A DNA stretch of 7,115 bases from Candidatus Faecivivens stercoravium (GTDB taxonomy: Bacteria > Bacillota > Clostridia > Oscillospirales > Ruminococcaceae). Within the stretch, counting starts at the first letter, position 1. Every line of letters starts with the position of its first letter. This document shows positions 5,813 through 7,115 of this stretch, piece by piece. Made by a program: the position numbers and the translations under genes. Where the stretch lies: the NCBI GenBank assembly GCA_018712425.1, contig DVHA01000090.1:1-7115 (forward strand), given 5' to 3'. The notes beneath the pieces were generated by a model. That model searched no databases. It worked only from the letters and a program-made list of their open reading frames with translations, and was not told the DNA's origin.

Positions 5813-5841
5813 TTGCAGTTCCCCCACTTATATGGTATAAT
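5813..5841 (+). promoter_or_regulatory. Extended -10 promoter of the DUF975 gene
   Basis: TTGCAG (5813-5818), a 17-nt spacer and TGGTATAAT (5833-5841) form a promoter with a perfect -10 and the TGn extension. Transcription would start near 5848, leaving a leader of about 40 nt before the ATG at 5888. Confidence 0.75.
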
Positions 5842-5887
5842 CTTTTTAAGATTAAGATTTTTTTACATCCAAAGGGGGAAAATCACG

Positions 5888-6679
5888 ATGAAACTCAATT
5901 ACGCAGCCGAATACCGCGCCGCCGCCCGGGAAGCCCTGCGGGGGAAATGGCCGATGGCGGTGCTGGTGGGTCTGGTCGCCAGCATTTTGACCGGTTTCCA
6001 GATCAACGAGCCCGCCTTCTCCGTCAACTTAAACCTGGAGACTGACGCAAACAGCCTTCCCTTTGCCGACCTCTTCTATGAGGCGGCAAACAACATCCCG
6101 TATGAGTTTTACTACCTCATCACCGCCTGGCTGGCGGTGATCGCCGTCCTGTCGGTCATCATCGGCATCATCTTCCTGATCCTCGGCGGACCGATTGCCA
6201 CCGGCTACGCCCAGTACAACATGAAGCTTGTGAGCGGCGAGCCGGCAGGGTTTGCCGACCTCTTTTCCCAGTTTAAGCCGGCGCTGATCCTGCGGGCGTT
6301 CCTCGCAAACCTGATCCAGACGGTGATTGTCATGGCCGCGACCTTTATCGGGGCGCTACTGTTCGTCATCCCGGGGATCATCGCCGGGATTTACCTCGGC
6401 TACTCCTTTTCCATGACCTTCTACATCCTCGCCGACCACCCGGAGTATGGGCCCTGGCAGGCGGTCAAGGAATCTTTCCGGATGATGCAGGGGCATAAGT
6501 TCCGCTATTTCCGGCTGGAACTCTCCTTTATCGGCTGGGCGATCCTGGCGGCCTTTACCTGCGGGATCGGCTCCCTTTTCCTGGTCCCCTACCAGAACGC
6601 CGCCTATGCCATCTTCTACCTTGAACTGGCCGGGGATTATTTTGCCTTCCGCGCCGCGAACCCCGAGGTCCGCTACTGA
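5888..6679 (+). CDS. DUF975 family multi-pass membrane protein
   Basis: This 263-residue integral membrane protein carries DUF975 hallmarks: an N-terminal AREALRGKW (13-21) leading into the first helix, a Gly-rich GGPIATGYAQYNM segment (100-112), a paired hydrophobic block with VIPGIIAGIYLGYSF (150-164), and the loop AVKESFRMMQGHKFRYFRLEL (202-222) before the last helix. Helices are estimated at about 22-38, 76-100, 129-149, 150-172 and 221-245, with an external or loop segment at about 40-75. The molecular function of DUF975 is unknown to me. The ATG at 5888 is preferred because AAAGGGGG lies 9 nt upstream and the promoter would fall inside a longer version starting at 5813. It appears to be a single-gene unit between the SGNH and ireB genes. 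Confidence 0.88.
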   Translation: MKLNYAAEYRAAAREALRGKWPMAVLVGLVASILTGFQINEPAFSVNLNLETDANSLPFADLFYEAANNIPYEFYYLITAWLAVIAVLSVIIGIIFLILGGPIATGYAQYNMKLVSGEPAGFADLFSQFKPALILRAFLANLIQTVIVMAATFIGALLFVIPGIIAGIYLGYSFSMTFYILADHPEYGPWQAVKESFRMMQGHKFRYFRLELSFIGWAILAAFTCGIGSLFLVPYQNAAYAIFYLELAGDYFAFRAANPEVRY

Positions 6680-6738
6680 GCTGCCGCGGCAAATTCCCCT
6701 TTTTGCGCCGGAAAAACGTTTTTTTCACCGTTACCCCC

Positions 6739-6767
6739 TTGTATAATTGCCGCGGATGGGGTATAAT
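6739..6767 (+). promoter_or_regulatory. Tandem -10 boxes upstream of ireB
   Basis: Two perfect TATAAT hexamers lie 20 bp apart at 6742-6747 and 6762-6767. The downstream one has TTGTAT (6739-6744) at 17-nt spacing as its -35; that hexamer overlaps the upstream -10. The upstream box has only a T-rich -35 region (6719-6724). The proximal promoter would start transcription near 6774. Confidence 0.6.
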
Positions 6768-6776
6768 ACTTTTATA

Positions 6777-6797
6777 CTGCCTGGTTCGGGCAGGCAG
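6777..6797 (+). other. 5'-UTR hairpin of ireB
   Basis: CTGCCTG (6777-6783) and CAGGCAG (6791-6797) pair perfectly over 7 bp around a 7-nt loop. The hairpin begins within a few bases of the inferred start of transcription and ends 9 nt before the ribosome site. No T-run follows, so it is more likely an mRNA stabiliser or translational control structure than a terminator. Confidence 0.5.
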
Positions 6798-6806
6798 AGC
6801 TGCATG

Positions 6807-6814
6807 AAGGAAGG
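6807..6814 (+). promoter_or_regulatory. Ribosome binding site that fixes the ireB start
   Basis: AAGGAAGG ends 9 nt before the ATG at 6824. An in-frame ATG at 6815 directly abuts it and is therefore unlikely to be used. Confidence 0.65.
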
Positions 6815-6823
6815 ATGAGACAG

Positions 6824-7069
6824 ATGTACGATAAGACGATGACCTTTTCGGTCAATGACGATAAGGAACGGGAGATGCGGGAAACGCTGCTCACGGTTTA
6901 CAACGCCCTGAAGGAAAAGGGGTATAACCCTGTCAGCCAGATCGTCGGTTATATCCTTTCCGAGGACCCCACTTATATCACGACCCACCACAACGCCCGC
7001 AGCCTGATCCGCCGGATTGACCGGGACGAGCTGCTCCAGGCGATGGTCAAAAATTACTTAAACGACTAA
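6824..7069 (+). CDS. ireB: IreB family (UPF0297) regulatory phosphoprotein
   Basis: The 81-residue protein matches IreB/YrzL (UPF0297) along its full length. Visible signatures are the central LTVYNALKEKGYNPVSQIVG run (about 22-41) and the following YILSEDPTYITTHHNARSLI and DELLQAMVKNYL segments. In Enterococcus faecalis, IreB is a small dimeric cytoplasmic substrate of the PASTA kinase IreK, reversed by phosphatase IreP, and it negatively affects cephalosporin resistance. Phosphorylation there falls on N-terminal threonines; here Thr5 and Thr7 in MYDKTMTFS are the obvious equivalents. The start at 6824 follows AAGGAAGG at good spacing. In many Firmicutes the gene lies in an alaS-ireB-ruvX/yrrK-yrzB neighbourhood. 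Here a DUF975 gene precedes it and a terminator follows immediately, so it seems to be a separate transcript. No kinase gene is in view. Confidence 0.95.
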   Translation: MYDKTMTFSVNDDKEREMRETLLTVYNALKEKGYNPVSQIVGYILSEDPTYITTHHNARSLIRRIDRDELLQAMVKNYLND

Positions 7070-7078
7070 ATTCGTTGG

Positions 7079-7111
7079 AAAAGGGAGGCGCAAGCCTTCC
7101 TTTTTTCTTTT
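7079..7111 (+). terminator. Rho-independent terminator after ireB
   Basis: AAAAGGGAGGC (7079-7089) pairs with GCCTTCCTTTT (7094-7104), allowing one G-T wobble, around a GCAA (GNRA) tetraloop. The T-rich tail reads TTTTTTCTTTT from 7101. It starts 9 nt after the ireB stop, which implies transcription ends here rather than continuing into a ruvX-type gene. Confidence 0.9.
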
Positions 7112-7115
7112 GGAT

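Noticed and set aside
6682..6727. Possible terminator after the DUF975 gene (palindrome TGCCGCGGCA, later T-run)
   Set aside because: The palindrome leaves no proper loop, and the alternative stem has two mismatches and an offset T-tract, so termination is not supported.

Overview
The window looks like a chromosomal segment of a GC-rich Clostridia member, most likely Oscillospiraceae/Ruminococcaceae-like. This rests on an IreB-family gene, a DUF975 protein, strong GC bias at third codon positions, clean sigmaA-type promoters and AAGGAGG-type ribosome sites. No tRNA, rRNA, transposase or CRISPR array is visible. Taxonomy is inferred from gene families only.

Layout. Bases 72-3022 (minus strand) hold a compact three-gene operon: an HSL-type alpha/beta hydrolase, a condensation-domain/alcohol-acetyltransferase-like protein with HxxxDG, and a six-helix membrane protein with an N-terminal zinc ribbon (DUF6320-like). 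Each junction overlaps by exactly 14 nt. A promoter near 3282-3309 drives it through a leader of about 250 nt that carries hairpins and resembles a dispersed repeat. Bases 3367-4326 (minus) encode a TIGR01212/YhcC-type radical SAM protein.

A 325-bp divergent region then leads into a plus-strand gene (4652-5779) for a membrane-anchored SGNH/GDSL-like hydrolase. Its promoter is unusually strong-looking (UP-element-like AT block, TTGCCC-17-TATAAT). A leader of about 200 nt follows, with an attenuator-like hairpin, possible competing pairings, a possible 38-codon leader ORF and a 12-nt direct repeat flanking a hairpin. Next come a DUF975 multi-pass membrane protein (5888-6679) with its own extended -10 promoter, and an ireB homologue (6824-7069) with two tandem -10 boxes, a 5'-UTR hairpin and a strong terminator.

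Functional reading. The trio suggests ester or acyl chemistry at or near the membrane: an acyltransferase and an esterase-like hydrolase acting with a membrane protein. Its substrate is unknown. The SGNH protein is probably extracellular and may act on acylated envelope polymers. IreB links the window's end to PASTA-kinase (IreK/PrkC) envelope signalling. Any functional link between these units is inference; they have separate promoters. The least described parts are the hydrolase/acyltransferase/DUF6320 operon and the structured leader of the SGNH gene.
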